Shown here piece by piece: positions 35,105 to 43,378 of a DNA stretch of 64,000 nt (positions are counted from its first letter, which is position 1; each line of letters begins with the position of its first letter). The notes beneath the pieces were generated by a model. The model had not been told where the DNA came from, did not search any database, and saw nothing but the letters and a program-made list of their open reading frames with translations. Position numbers and translations under genes: made by a program. Source of the stretch: Phyllobacteriaceae bacterium (GTDB taxonomy: Bacteria; Pseudomonadota; Alphaproteobacteria; Rhizobiales; Rhizobiaceae). Location: NCBI GenBank assembly GCA_024742765.1, contig JANSXT010000001.1, positions 186,001 through 250,000 on the forward strand. The letters are read 5' to 3'.

Positions 35105-35734
35105 TCAGCCTTTCCCGTTCGCCAGCGTGGACGAGGCCTGCTCGAGCTCGGCAAAACGCTTGAGGAAGGCGGCCTCAACGGTCGCCGAGGGTTGCGGCGC
35201 GAACGGCAGACCATCCGCCGTCACGGTGCGCGGCCGGCCGAAATAGGTGCCTGCCTCGGCAATTGTGAAACCGGCGAGCCGGGTCGCCTCGTGAAAGGCG
35301 GCGATCATGTCGGCGCGTTTGATCAGTTTCCTGGCCGCGGGTGGCGTTTCGGCGGGCAGCGAGAAGCGCAGATGGATGGCCGCATGCAGCCGGCCTTCGA
35401 CCAGCTTGTAGTCACCGCCCATCACTTGTTTGAAGGGCGAGATCATGTCGCCAATGACATATTCGGGCGCATCGTGGAGGAGCGCCATCAGAAGCAGCGC
35501 CCGGTCCGCATCGGGCTTCAGCCGGCGCACGATCTGCTCGACGACGAGGCTGTGCTGGGCAACCGAAAAAGCGTGGTCGCCGTGCGTCTGGCCGTTCCAG
35601 CGCGCGACGCGGGCAAGCCCGTGCGCGATGTCACCAATCTCGATGTCGAGCGGCGAGGGATCGAGCAGGTCGAGCCGTCGGCCCGAGAGCATGCGCTGCC
35701 AGGCGCGCGGCGGGGCGCTGGCCTTGTCAGGCAT
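35105..35734 (-). CDS. HD-domain phosphohydrolase (YfbR-like)
   Basis: Predicted metal-dependent nucleotide phosphohydrolase of 209 residues. The HD residues are visible as SVAQHS (His61), LLHDAPEYVIGD (His87-Asp88) and KRADMIAAFHEATRL. By analogy with YfbR, 5'-deoxynucleotides are possible substrates. The ATG at 35734 overlaps the 3' end of ygfZ by eight bases, so the two are coupled. Confidence 0.86.
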   Translation of the reverse strand: MPDKASAPPRAWQRMLSGRRLDLLDPSPLDIEIGDIAHGLARVARWNGQTHGDHAFSVAQHSLVVEQIVRRLKPDADRALLLMALLHDAPEYVIGDMISPFKQVMGGDYKLVEGRLHAAIHLRFSLPAETPPAARKLIKRADMIAAFHEATRLAGFTIAEAGTYFGRPRTVTADGLPFAPQPSATVEAAFLKRFAELEQASSTLANGKG

Positions 35735-36620
35735 CGTCCGTGTCCGCAGCGCGCGACGGCCAATCATAGCTGACGCCCGGCGGCAGGCCGGCGCGCACCG
35801 CGACATCGCCGGCGAGCACCGGCGCGCCCTTGTCGACCGCCGTTCCGACACGGTCGAGCCGGACGATCGCAAGGCCGCGGTCGCCGGCCACGGTGCCGAG
35901 CGTTCCGGCCGGCTTGCCATCGGCGGTGATCTCTGCGCCGGCTTCGGGCAGCGGGCCGTCACCTGTGACGATCACCACGCGCCGCCGCGCCGTGCCGCGA
36001 TGCTGCATCCGGCTGACTACTTCCTGGCCGACATAGCAGCCCTTCTTGAAGTCGAGCCCGCCATTCTGGTCGAGCGAAATGTCGTGGCCGAACACATCGC
36101 CCAGCGTGAAATCGGCACCGCTTTCGACGACGCCATGGGCGATGCGCATCTGGTCCCAGGCCTCGGGCGCCACCGCGTCTGCCAGACCGGCGCCGGACGG
36201 AACGACCGTCCGCACAACCGCGGCCTCGCCAAAGCGCGCATCGCGGAAGACTTTTCCTGAATCAGTGCGTGAAGCGCTTGAATCATCGCCTGAGCTTGTA
36301 GATTCATCGTCCCAGGAAACCGCCACAACCGATTCATCCTGAACGGAAAAATCGACCTTGGAACGCAATCTGTACAGCATCATGCGCTTGAGGAACGCCT
36401 CGGCCTGCGTGGCGTCGATGTCGATCAGGAACCCGTCTCCGTCGCGTGCAACGAGGAAGTCGAACATCACCTTGCCCTGCGGCGTCAGCAGCGCGCCGGG
36501 CTGCGCGACGCCGGGCGCAAGCGTCTCGATATCGCAGGTCAGCACATTGTGCAGAAGGTGCGCGGCGTCAGCGCCGGTCACGGCAATCACGGCCCTGCCG
36601 GGCAAAACCAGAGACGGCAT
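35727..36620 (-). CDS. ygfZ: YgfZ/GcvT-domain iron-sulfur repair protein
   Basis: Folate-binding protein required for assembly or repair of certain Fe-S enzymes such as MiaB. 297 residues from ATG 36620. The family signature KKGCYVGQEVVSRMQHRG is intact, with the conserved cysteine, and the N-terminus (LPGRAVIAVTGADAAHLLHN) matches the GcvT-like fold. A short serine- and aspartate-rich insert (about residues 100-120) is not usual. It is divergent from the dihydroorotase-like gene, 77 bp apart. Confidence 0.91.
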   Translation of the reverse strand: MPSLVLPGRAVIAVTGADAAHLLHNVLTCDIETLAPGVAQPGALLTPQGKVMFDFLVARDGDGFLIDIDATQAEAFLKRMMLYRLRSKVDFSVQDESVVAVSWDDESTSSGDDSSASRTDSGKVFRDARFGEAAVVRTVVPSGAGLADAVAPEAWDQMRIAHGVVESGADFTLGDVFGHDISLDQNGGLDFKKGCYVGQEVVSRMQHRGTARRRVVIVTGDGPLPEAGAEITADGKPAGTLGTVAGDRGLAIVRLDRVGTAVDKGAPVLAGDVAVRAGLPPGVSYDWPSRAADTDDA

Positions 36621-36697
36621 GTCAGCTTTCCTTGCAAAGCGTCTGGCCGATACGTAAGCCGATCGCACGGCAACGGCAAGGCAGCGGGGAGAGGCAG

Positions 36698-38029
36698 ATG
36701 ACACAGACGTTCGACACGGTTCTCAAGGGCGGCACCGTGGTCAATCACGACGGCACCGGCGCGCGCGATGTGGGCATCGCCGATGGCCGCATCGCCGCCA
36801 TCGGAACCATCGATGCGAGCGCCGCCGGCGAACTGATCGACTGCACCGGCCTGCATGTTCTGCCCGGCGTGATCGACAGCCAGGTGCATTTCCGCGAGCC
36901 GGGTCTGGAGCACAAGGAGGATCTGGAAACCGGCTCGCGCGCCGCGGTCCTTGGCGGTGTTACGGCCGTCTTTGAGATGCCCAACACCAATCCGCTCACC
37001 GTCACCGAAGAGGCGCTTGCCGACAAGATCGCGCGCGCCACGGGCCGCATGCATTGCGATTTTGCATTCTGGGTCGGTGGCACGCATGAGAATGCGTCGA
37101 TCGTCGGCGAACTTGAGCGCCTGCCAGGCGCGGCCGGCATCAAGGTGTTCATGGGGTCGTCGACGGGCGACCTTCTGGTCGAGGACGATGAGGGCGTCGC
37201 GGCCATCCTGCGCAACACGCGCCGCCGGGCCGCCTTCCATTCCGAGGACGAATACCGGCTGCGCGACCGTGAAGGCGAACGCGTCGAGGGCGATCCGTCG
37301 TCCCATCCGGTCTGGCGCGATGTGGAAGCGGCGCTCAAATGCACCAAGCGGCTCGTGCGCATCGCCCGCGATAATCGCGCACGCATCCATGTCCTGCACA
37401 TTTCGACAGCCGAGGAGATCGACTTTCTGGCGCAGAACAAGGATGTCGCCACCTCCGAGGCGCTGCCCAACCATCTGACATTTTCTGCCGACGATTATGC
37501 CGAACGCGGCACGCTGATCCAGATGAACCCGCCGATCCGCGAGGCACGCCATCGCGAGGGGATCTGGAAGGGGATCGCGCAGGGCGTCATCGACGTGCTC
37601 GGCTCCGACCATGCGCCGCACACGCTTGAGGAAAAGCACAAGCCCTATCCGGCGTCGCCCTCGGGTATGCCCGGCGTTCAATATCTGGTGCCGGTCATGC
37701 TGGACCATGTCAGCAAGGGCCGGCTCAGCCTGGAGCGGCTCGTCGATCTGACATCGCACGGCCAGCAGCGCCTGTTCGGCATCGCCACAAAGGGGCGTAT
37801 CGCCAAGGGCTATGACGCCGACTTCACCATCGTCGATCTCAAGCGCAGCGAAACCATCCGCCATGCCGATGCGGGAACCAAGGCGGGCTGGACCGCGTTT
37901 GACGGTATGCAGGTGACCGGCTGGCCCGTGGGCACGGTCATCCGGGGCAAACGGGTGATGTGGGATGGCGAGATCGTCACGCCTTCGAACGGCGAAAAAG
38001 TGCTGTTCAGCGAGGCGCTTGCGGCCTGA
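36698..38029 (+). CDS. Dihydroorotase-like amidohydrolase with altered HxH motif
   Basis: 443-residue cyclic amidohydrolase annotated in relatives as dihydroorotase (class I). The start ATG 36698 follows GGGGAGAGG. The overall fold blocks are present: IKVFMGSSTGDLLVEDD, IHVLHISTAEEIDFL, VIDVLGSDHAPHTLEEK. However the first metal-binding motif, normally HxH, reads DSQVHFREPG: the first histidine (residue 62) is glutamine. This changes a zinc ligand, so either the enzyme uses one metal or a different site, or it is not the true PyrC. pyrE lies elsewhere in the window. Confidence 0.8.
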   Translation: MTQTFDTVLKGGTVVNHDGTGARDVGIADGRIAAIGTIDASAAGELIDCTGLHVLPGVIDSQVHFREPGLEHKEDLETGSRAAVLGGVTAVFEMPNTNPLTVTEEALADKIARATGRMHCDFAFWVGGTHENASIVGELERLPGAAGIKVFMGSSTGDLLVEDDEGVAAILRNTRRRAAFHSEDEYRLRDREGERVEGDPSSHPVWRDVEAALKCTKRLVRIARDNRARIHVLHISTAEEIDFLAQNKDVATSEALPNHLTFSADDYAERGTLIQMNPPIREARHREGIWKGIAQGVIDVLGSDHAPHTLEEKHKPYPASPSGMPGVQYLVPVMLDHVSKGRLSLERLVDLTSHGQQRLFGIATKGRIAKGYDADFTIVDLKRSETIRHADAGTKAGWTAFDGMQVTGWPVGTVIRGKRVMWDGEIVTPSNGEKVLFSEALAA

Positions 38030-38100
38030 GCCGGAGGGGCGACTTGGCGCTTCGGTTCATCCTTTGGTTGGTGGCCACTGTCCCGCGGCACCCGTAGAAA

Positions 38101-38116
38101 TGTCATGAATATGACA
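38101..38116. promoter_or_regulatory. Operator-like dyad upstream of the 114-residue gene
   Basis: TGTCAT-GAAT-ATGACA is a perfect 6-bp inverted repeat in an AT-rich patch 27 bases before the start at 38143. It may bind a regulator of that gene. Confidence 0.45.
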
Positions 38117-38142
38117 CTATCGACGGCAGACCGGGGAGACAG

Positions 38143-38487
38143 ATGAGCGAGACGATCTGGCAGATGGAAGAGCAATTGTGGACCGGCTCTCGCGAGCACC
38201 TGTGTGCTGCCATGTCCGACCTCTGCATAATGGCGTTTCCCGAACCGGTGGGCATGATGCTGGGCGCCCAGATGCGCAATGAGCCGGGACATGTGCCGCG
38301 CTGGGATCTTGTCGCCATGACCGACCAGACGACTGCGAGCCCGACGAGTGGCGTCATCGTGCTGGCCTATCGCGCCGAGGGGCGCCGCAGCGGCGCGTTG
38401 CCCTATACGGCCCTTTGCACATCGACCTATGCGTTGAAGAACGATCGCTGGAGCCTGGTGCAGCACCACCAGACGCCGATTTCCTGA
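38143..38487 (+). CDS. SnoaL/DUF4440-like small protein
   Basis: 114 residues, soluble, no signal. The pattern of a helix followed by strands ending VIVLAYRAEG, YTALCTSTYALKNDRWSLVQHHQTP resembles the NTF2-like (SnoaL/DUF4440) fold. No catalytic residues can be named. GGGGAG precedes the start. It is convergent, stop to stop, with the next gene. Confidence 0.65.
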   Translation: MSETIWQMEEQLWTGSREHLCAAMSDLCIMAFPEPVGMMLGAQMRNEPGHVPRWDLVAMTDQTTASPTSGVIVLAYRAEGRRSGALPYTALCTSTYALKNDRWSLVQHHQTPIS

Positions 38488-39219
38488 TCAGTCGCCGGCA
38501 ACGAAGAACAGCCAGCGGCCCTCCGGCGTGATGCCGGCGCGGAAGAAGATGTAGGACCCGAAGCCGACCATGTCTTCATAGTCGCCGGCGGTCACCAGCT
38601 TGAACAGGTCAACCCGCTCCTCCGGCGTCAGCGAATCGAGCGGTTTTGCGAAAAAATCGGGCCAGACATAGAGTTCGGCCTCGCCGCCGGCGTCGAACCG
38701 CGCATAGCCCGCCTCGAAGACCTCGAGCAGGATGGCCAGCATCTCGTGGCCTTCCGTATCGCCCGATATCGACTTGAAATAGGCGACCGGATCGCCTTCG
38801 ACCTCAGTGAGCGACAGCCGGGTGGTGTCCGCGCCGGTGCCGATCAGCGGCCGCAGCCGTTCCGGATCGCCCGACCGGGCCGCTTCCATGATCAGTTCGC
38901 GCATCCGCCTGACGGGCGCGGGCAGAAGCGACACATCGTCGGAAAATTCCACCGTGGTTTCGGTGACGCCGGCTGGGTTGCGCGCCGGATCGCCGCCCGG
39001 CGCGGTTGCGGGCGGCACCGCCAGCGGGTTGTTCGGATCGTCGGTTCCGGCCATCGGAGCAGGCACCGGCACGACACCGGACGGCGGCGGCGCGACGATG
39101 TCGCCGGCGTTGCTCGCCCATGCCGGACCGGCTCCCGAAAACGCGGCCACCGCCAATGACAGTCCAACCGCCCGGACGGCGCTCAAAGCCTTGACGCGAA
39201 TGTCGGTCGGCACAGCCAT
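38488..39219 (-). CDS. Conserved exported protein, function unknown
   Basis: 243 residues. A signal peptide ends near AWAS (about 36), then a proline-rich stretch (residues 42-80) and a globular domain of about 150 residues with RMRELIMEAARSGDPERLRPLIG and VWPDFFAKPLDSLTPEERVDLF. I recognise the type as a rhizobial conserved exported protein but know no function. It probably forms a unit with the 87-residue gene upstream (32 bp). Confidence 0.75.
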   Translation of the reverse strand: MAVPTDIRVKALSAVRAVGLSLAVAAFSGAGPAWASNAGDIVAPPPSGVVPVPAPMAGTDDPNNPLAVPPATAPGGDPARNPAGVTETTVEFSDDVSLLPAPVRRMRELIMEAARSGDPERLRPLIGTGADTTRLSLTEVEGDPVAYFKSISGDTEGHEMLAILLEVFEAGYARFDAGGEAELYVWPDFFAKPLDSLTPEERVDLFKLVTAGDYEDMVGFGSYIFFRAGITPEGRWLFFVAGD

Positions 39220-39251
39220 CGTCTCCCGGCCTTCGCCGTGGCTTGATGTTC

Positions 39252-39515
39252 CTATTGCAGCGTGCGCAGCCGGGTGAACTCGCCGGCCACCAGACGCTGG
39301 CGGATGTCGTCGATCACGGCGAGAGCGGCATCCTCGCCATTCTCGTCGACGATCTCTTCAAGGGCGGTCGCCATGGCGGCATCGGCCAGAATGTCGGTCT
39401 CAATTCCCTCAAGCATGCCGTCGGCCCATATCTCCGACTGCATCTCGCGGGCCGCCCGCCGTTTTTCCATGGCGATCGCATCGTCCAGCGCATCGATTTT
39501 CTGTTCTGTTTCCAT
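39252..39515 (-). CDS. Small acidic hypothetical protein
   Basis: 87 residues, largely alpha-helical and acidic (ETEQKIDALDDAIAMEKRRA, EEIVDENGEDAALAVIDDIR). No family recognised. Plausible as a gene from its codon use and its placement 32 bp upstream of the exported protein on the same strand. Confidence 0.55.
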   Translation of the reverse strand: METEQKIDALDDAIAMEKRRAAREMQSEIWADGMLEGIETDILADAAMATALEEIVDENGEDAALAVIDDIRQRLVAGEFTRLRTLQ

Positions 39516-39570
39516 GGTGCAATTCTCGCCTTCTCCGGCACAAGCCCGCCGGTACTCGCTGTCCCTATCT

Positions 39571-39836
39571 AGGGTCAGGACCCATTAATCTGGTTGAAAT
39601 GGTCGTGGTGAATTTGTGCGGATGCACGGAGCAAGGCCGCAGGAAGTCTTCCGACTTTCAAGGGCTTGCGACACGGCAGGCCGTACAAATCCGCCCGATC
39701 CGAAGGACGGCCGATATGGCCGCGCCCTACCGTGTCAAAGCGCTCGACCGGGGGATAGGCCCCGCTCCTCGCGCTTTTCCTTGTATTGCTCGCCATCTCG
39801 ACCGCCATTTCAATCACATTAATGGGTCCTGACCCT
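39571..39836. mobile_element. MITE-like element with 32-bp terminal inverted repeats
   Basis: The left end (39571-39602) and right end (39805-39836) are inverted copies matching at 30 of 32 positions, beginning AGGGTCAGGACCCATTAAT. The element is 266 bp and carries no transposase. The ends read TA-GGGTC and GACCC-TA, so a TA target duplication is possible, as for IS630-like or some IS5-like families. Short frames inside it (both strands) look like by-products of the repeat, not genes. It separates the 87-residue gene from the TIGR02301 gene. Confidence 0.85.
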
Positions 39837-39892
39837 AACACACGTCGCCCGTTTGTAATTGCGAAGATCGTACAATCGTTAACGATGGTGCG

Positions 39893-40285
39893 CTACTGCG
39901 CGCCATAGGTGCTGGCAAGGTCGAGCGCCAGCGTGCGCCCTTCCTCGACATAGCGGTCGGCCGACGACCGCGCCTGGTCCGTGCAGCGCGTATAGACGCT
40001 GTCGAAGCTGCGATACCCCTTGTTGAACGCCGCGATGAGCTGGGCGCGGCGCACGGGCGCCGGCTTTTCAACCGACAGCAGCCGTTCCATTTCGTCACGC
40101 CATTGATTGCTCGGTTCGGTGCACAGATTGCGCAAATAGTGGATCGAGCCGAGCACTTCCGCCAGCCGGCCGAGCTTTTCGTCATAAACAGCCGTCTGGG
40201 CGCCTGCTGCGACAGGCGCCAGCGCGATCATCGCGGCAAGGCCGGTCGCGGCGATCGGCCTGATGGCCCTGTTTGCGCGCGGCAT
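39893..40285 (-). CDS. TIGR02301-family exported protein
   Basis: Small exported protein known as a conserved family in Rhizobiales, function unknown. 130 residues from ATG 40285: a signal peptide ending AGAQ (about 30), then YDEKLGRLAEVLGSIHYLRNLC, the family hallmark, and RRAQLIAAFNKGYRSFDSVYTRC. Two conserved cysteines probably form a disulfide. The frame extends upstream without conserved residues. An imperfect dyad TTGTGCC / GGCACAA (40317-40340) lies upstream of the start. Confidence 0.85.
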   Translation of the reverse strand: MPRANRAIRPIAATGLAAMIALAPVAAGAQTAVYDEKLGRLAEVLGSIHYLRNLCTEPSNQWRDEMERLLSVEKPAPVRRAQLIAAFNKGYRSFDSVYTRCTDQARSSADRYVEEGRTLALDLASTYGAQ

Positions 40286-40364
40286 CGTCGAACCCCCGTC
40301 CACCTTTCGCGCCGGCTTGTGCCATTCAAATGGGGCACAAACAAGCTCGGCCGCCTTGCCGGCC

Positions 40365-41363
40365 CTATTTGCCGACGATCGTGACACCGGGATGAAAGGC
40401 ATGGGCAACAAAGGCGAAGGTGACGTCATAGGGCACGTCGGCGCCGTCGCGGGTCACGAGCACGGTGCCGACATCGCGGCCTTCGGCGATCCGCGTCGTG
40501 TCCAGCGCCGATGCGCGCCCGGCGGTCCACGTAAATTCAAGCCCCGCGGCTTCCCAGGTGCCGGCGTCCGACACGGTGCGCATCGTGACGATCATCGGCT
40601 CGGCGTCACCGCGCGGCACGATCACGACCCGCTCCATCGGTTCGATGCCTTCGGGAAGCTGGCCGTCATAGAGAAACGGGCGCGACGTATCATAGCTGCG
40701 GTAGGGATTGCGGCCATAGTCGCGCATGCCCGTATTGTTAGGCACCAGCACGCGGCCATTCGGGTTCTCCGCCGAAAACTCGGCCCAGGACTGCAGCCGC
40801 GCCGGAACCAGCGTCAGTTCGGCGCCGGTCATCTCGCCGACGATGGCTTCGCCCGTGAACTGCTGCCACCAGGTCTCGGTCTGCCGGTCATACATGATCA
40901 GGTTGGAATCCTTGAGCTTTCCGGTCGTGCCGAATTCCAGCACGCGCCCGTCGACGGTGCGCTCGAAGACCGGCGCCGAGTTGCACAAGGGGCAATAGGT
41001 GACCGCCACCGGCGTGCCGCCCACCACATCGTTGACGATTTCGTGCCAGGTCAGGATGCGCAGCGGATAGGCGCGCGCGTCGCCGTCGATCGTCAGCCCG
41101 ACCACCGGCTCCTGTGGTTCGAGATCATCATGGCCCGGCACGAACTCGAACACCGGATTGTCGATCGACGGGATGCCGTCGCGCGGCGGACCGCCCGAAA
41201 GGATGCGCGCCAGATCGACCGAACTTTTTTCAAAGTCGGTCGCCCAGCCCTCCATCGACCAGCGGATCGGATCGGCATGGGCGGATTGCGTCATCATCAT
41301 CCCGGAAAAGAACAGCGCGGCAAGGGCGGCGATCGGGCCGGCGAAGCGGTCGGAACGGGGCAT
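40365..41363 (-). CDS. DUF3179 exported protein
   Basis: 332 residues, with a signal peptide (about 1-31, ending SAHA). The DUF3179 domain is recognisable by RAYPLRILTWHEIVND and VTYCPLCNSAPVFERTVDG, including the paired cysteines of CPLC, and LIMYDRQTETWWQQFTGEA. The function is not established. The ATG at 41363 has GAGGTG upstream; the GTG at 41372 is less likely. Confidence 0.88.
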   Translation of the reverse strand: MPRSDRFAGPIAALAALFFSGMMMTQSAHADPIRWSMEGWATDFEKSSVDLARILSGGPPRDGIPSIDNPVFEFVPGHDDLEPQEPVVGLTIDGDARAYPLRILTWHEIVNDVVGGTPVAVTYCPLCNSAPVFERTVDGRVLEFGTTGKLKDSNLIMYDRQTETWWQQFTGEAIVGEMTGAELTLVPARLQSWAEFSAENPNGRVLVPNNTGMRDYGRNPYRSYDTSRPFLYDGQLPEGIEPMERVVIVPRGDAEPMIVTMRTVSDAGTWEAAGLEFTWTAGRASALDTTRIAEGRDVGTVLVTRDGADVPYDVTFAFVAHAFHPGVTIVGK

Positions 41364-41458
41364 GGGCGGCACCTCGGACAGGAATGAGATGCCCGAAACC
41401 TACGGGCCCGGCGCCATTGGCGCCAATGACACACGGTCACGATTGCGTGGGCTGCCGG

Positions 41459-41887
41459 TCACTTGCCGGCCAAGCGCCTTGCCGTTGCAAGCGTGGTCTG
41501 CGTCATCGCCAGCCCGTCCATCTCTTCGACGGTCACGAAACGCAGTTCGGCGGCATCGTCGCCGGCCACCGGCGTTCCCGTCGCCGTTCCGGTGAAGACG
41601 GTCAGGACGAAATGGTGCTCGGGTGCGCCCTCATGGTTCTCGTCGCCGATCAGGTCGACCACTTCGGCCACCGCCAGGCTGTCGGGGTCCACGGTCAGCG
41701 CCGTTTCTTCTGCCAGTTCGCGTGCGGCCGCCTGCCGGATCGTCTCACCCCAATCGACGCTTCCGCCGGGAAACGCCCATAAATCCTTCGCAGGCGCACG
41801 GGCGCGGCGCGCCAGCAGGAAAGCGCCGCTCGGTTCGTCGCGGATCACCACCGAAACGGCGGCCGCCGGATGGCGCAATTCGGACAT
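41459..41887 (-). CDS. NUDIX hydrolase
   Basis: 142-residue nucleoside-diphosphate-linked-X hydrolase. The Nudix box is complete at 42-64 (G-x5-E48-x7-R56-E57-L-x-E60-E61). The form FPGGSVDWGET resembles ADP-ribose or mutT-like enzymes; substrate unknown. It stands alone, divergent from the lipoprotein gene. Confidence 0.9.
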   Translation of the reverse strand: MSELRHPAAAVSVVIRDEPSGAFLLARRARAPAKDLWAFPGGSVDWGETIRQAAARELAEETALTVDPDSLAVAEVVDLIGDENHEGAPEHHFVLTVFTGTATGTPVAGDDAAELRFVTVEEMDGLAMTQTTLATARRLAGK

Positions 41888-41982
41888 TTCCCCAGAAAAG
41901 CTCCGCCAATCAAAGGATTGGGATTTGCCACATCGCCGCGGGCGGCGATAGGGTGCGCCGGGGTTTCAGGCGGGGTTTTCCG

Positions 41983-42546
41983 ATGCGGTATTTGATGGCG
42001 GCCGGCGTTTTGGGCGCGGCAATGATGGCTTTGTCGTCCTGCGCGACGCTCAGCGAGGAGCAGTGCCAGGTGGTCGACTGGCAGCAACTCGGCGAGTCCG
42101 ACGGCACGCGCGGCTTCCCCGTCACCTATGTCGGCCAGCATCAGGAAGCCTGCACCAAGCACGGCATCTCGGTCGATGCGGCAAGCTGGCAGACCGGCTG
42201 GGAGCGCGGCGTCCGCACCTATTGCACGCCGGCCAACGGGCTCAATGTGGGCCGCACCGGCGGCATCAACCGCAACGCATGTCCGGCGGACATGGCGCTC
42301 GCCTTCAACGAGGCCTACACGGTCGGTCGCCGCGTTCACACTGCGCGTTCGGAACGCGACTCGGCCCAGCAGGAAGTCGACCGGCTGATCCGCGAACTGT
42401 CCGCGGCAGCGACCGATGAGGACAGGCGGCGCATCCAGCTTGAGATCGAACTTGAGCGCAACCGGCTGTCGTCGGCGCAGGGCGACGTCTTCAGCGCCGA
42501 GCGCGCGGCCGACCTCTACCAGTTCCGCACCGCTCAGGCACAATGA
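41983..42546 (+). CDS. DUF2799 lipoprotein
   Basis: 187 residues with a lipoprotein signal: hydrophobic segment and lipobox ALSSCA (Cys20). The DUF2799 body has CQVVDWQQLGESDGTRG, WQTGWERGVRTYCTPANGL and GGINRNACPADMALAFNEAY, with four cysteines, then a charged helical tail (about 130-180) able to form a coiled coil. The function is unknown. The longer frame upstream covers the NUDIX gene antisense and is not used. Confidence 0.85.
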   Translation: MRYLMAAGVLGAAMMALSSCATLSEEQCQVVDWQQLGESDGTRGFPVTYVGQHQEACTKHGISVDAASWQTGWERGVRTYCTPANGLNVGRTGGINRNACPADMALAFNEAYTVGRRVHTARSERDSAQQEVDRLIRELSAAATDEDRRRIQLEIELERNRLSSAQGDVFSAERAADLYQFRTAQAQ

Positions 42547-42579
42547 CCCGGCGGCACGGCCGATGAGCGGGGATCGCTG

Positions 42580-43359
42580 ATGTGCGGCCGTCTCGCGCTC
42601 ACCCACGCCCGGCAGGAGGTCGAACGCTATTTCAGGGTCGCCGGCGTCGAGGATTTTCCGCCCCGCTACAATGTGGCGCCGACACAGCCCTTGCTGGTGA
42701 TCACCGCGGCCGAGCGGCGGCCCGCCGGTTCGAACCTGCCGGACCGCGACGCCGTGCTGATGCGCTGGGGGCTGCTGCCGGCCAGGGTCAAGGATCCCAA
42801 GGATTTCCCGCTTCTGATCAACGCCCGGTCGGAAACCGCGGCCGGCAAAGCCTCGTTCCGCGCGGCAATGCGCCACCGGCGCTGCATCATTCCCGCATCG
42901 GGCTTTTACGAATGGGCACGCGACAAGGCGTCAGGCCAGTCGCAGGCCTTCTGGGTGCGGCCGCGCGACGGCGAGCCCGTCGGCTTTGCGGGCCTGCATG
43001 AAACCTGGATCGGAAAGGATGGCAGCGAGATCGACACCTGCGCGATCGTGACGATGGCCGCCCCCGACGATCTGGCCCATATCCACCATCGCGTGCCCGT
43101 GGCGTTACGGCCCGAGCATCATGACCGCTGGCTCGATGTGCGCGGTCAGGGACCTGCCGACATTGCCGACCTTTTTGCGCCCGACGCGCAGGTTTCCTTC
43201 GAACCGGTCGCCATATCGGACCGGGTCAACAAGGTGGCCAATTCAGGGCCTGACGTGCTTGAGCCGGTCGAGCCGCGCGCCTTTGCAATGCCGGGCGCGG
43301 CGAAAACGGTTGCAAATGAGGCCGCTGACGGCGAAGAGGTCCAGCCCAGCCTGTTCTGA
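42580..43359 (+). CDS. SOS response-associated peptidase (YedK/HMCES)
   Basis: Protein that forms a covalent thiazolidine with abasic sites in single-stranded DNA, protecting them. 259 residues. Cys2 is exposed after methionine removal (MCGRLALT), with RYNVAPTQP, NARSETAAGKASFR, PASGFYEW (Glu) and HHRVPVAL (His) forming the active site. It stands 33 bp after the DUF2799 gene, on the same strand. Confidence 0.93.
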   Translation: MCGRLALTHARQEVERYFRVAGVEDFPPRYNVAPTQPLLVITAAERRPAGSNLPDRDAVLMRWGLLPARVKDPKDFPLLINARSETAAGKASFRAAMRHRRCIIPASGFYEWARDKASGQSQAFWVRPRDGEPVGFAGLHETWIGKDGSEIDTCAIVTMAAPDDLAHIHHRVPVALRPEHHDRWLDVRGQGPADIADLFAPDAQVSFEPVAISDRVNKVANSGPDVLEPVEPRAFAMPGAAKTVANEAADGEEVQPSLF

Positions 43360-43378
43360 CCCGTTCGGTTCCACCTCC

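Noticed and set aside
39575-39841. 88-codon minus-strand frame inside the MITE
   Set aside because: It coincides with the element's ends, begins and finishes in the terminal repeats, and shows no transposase motif.
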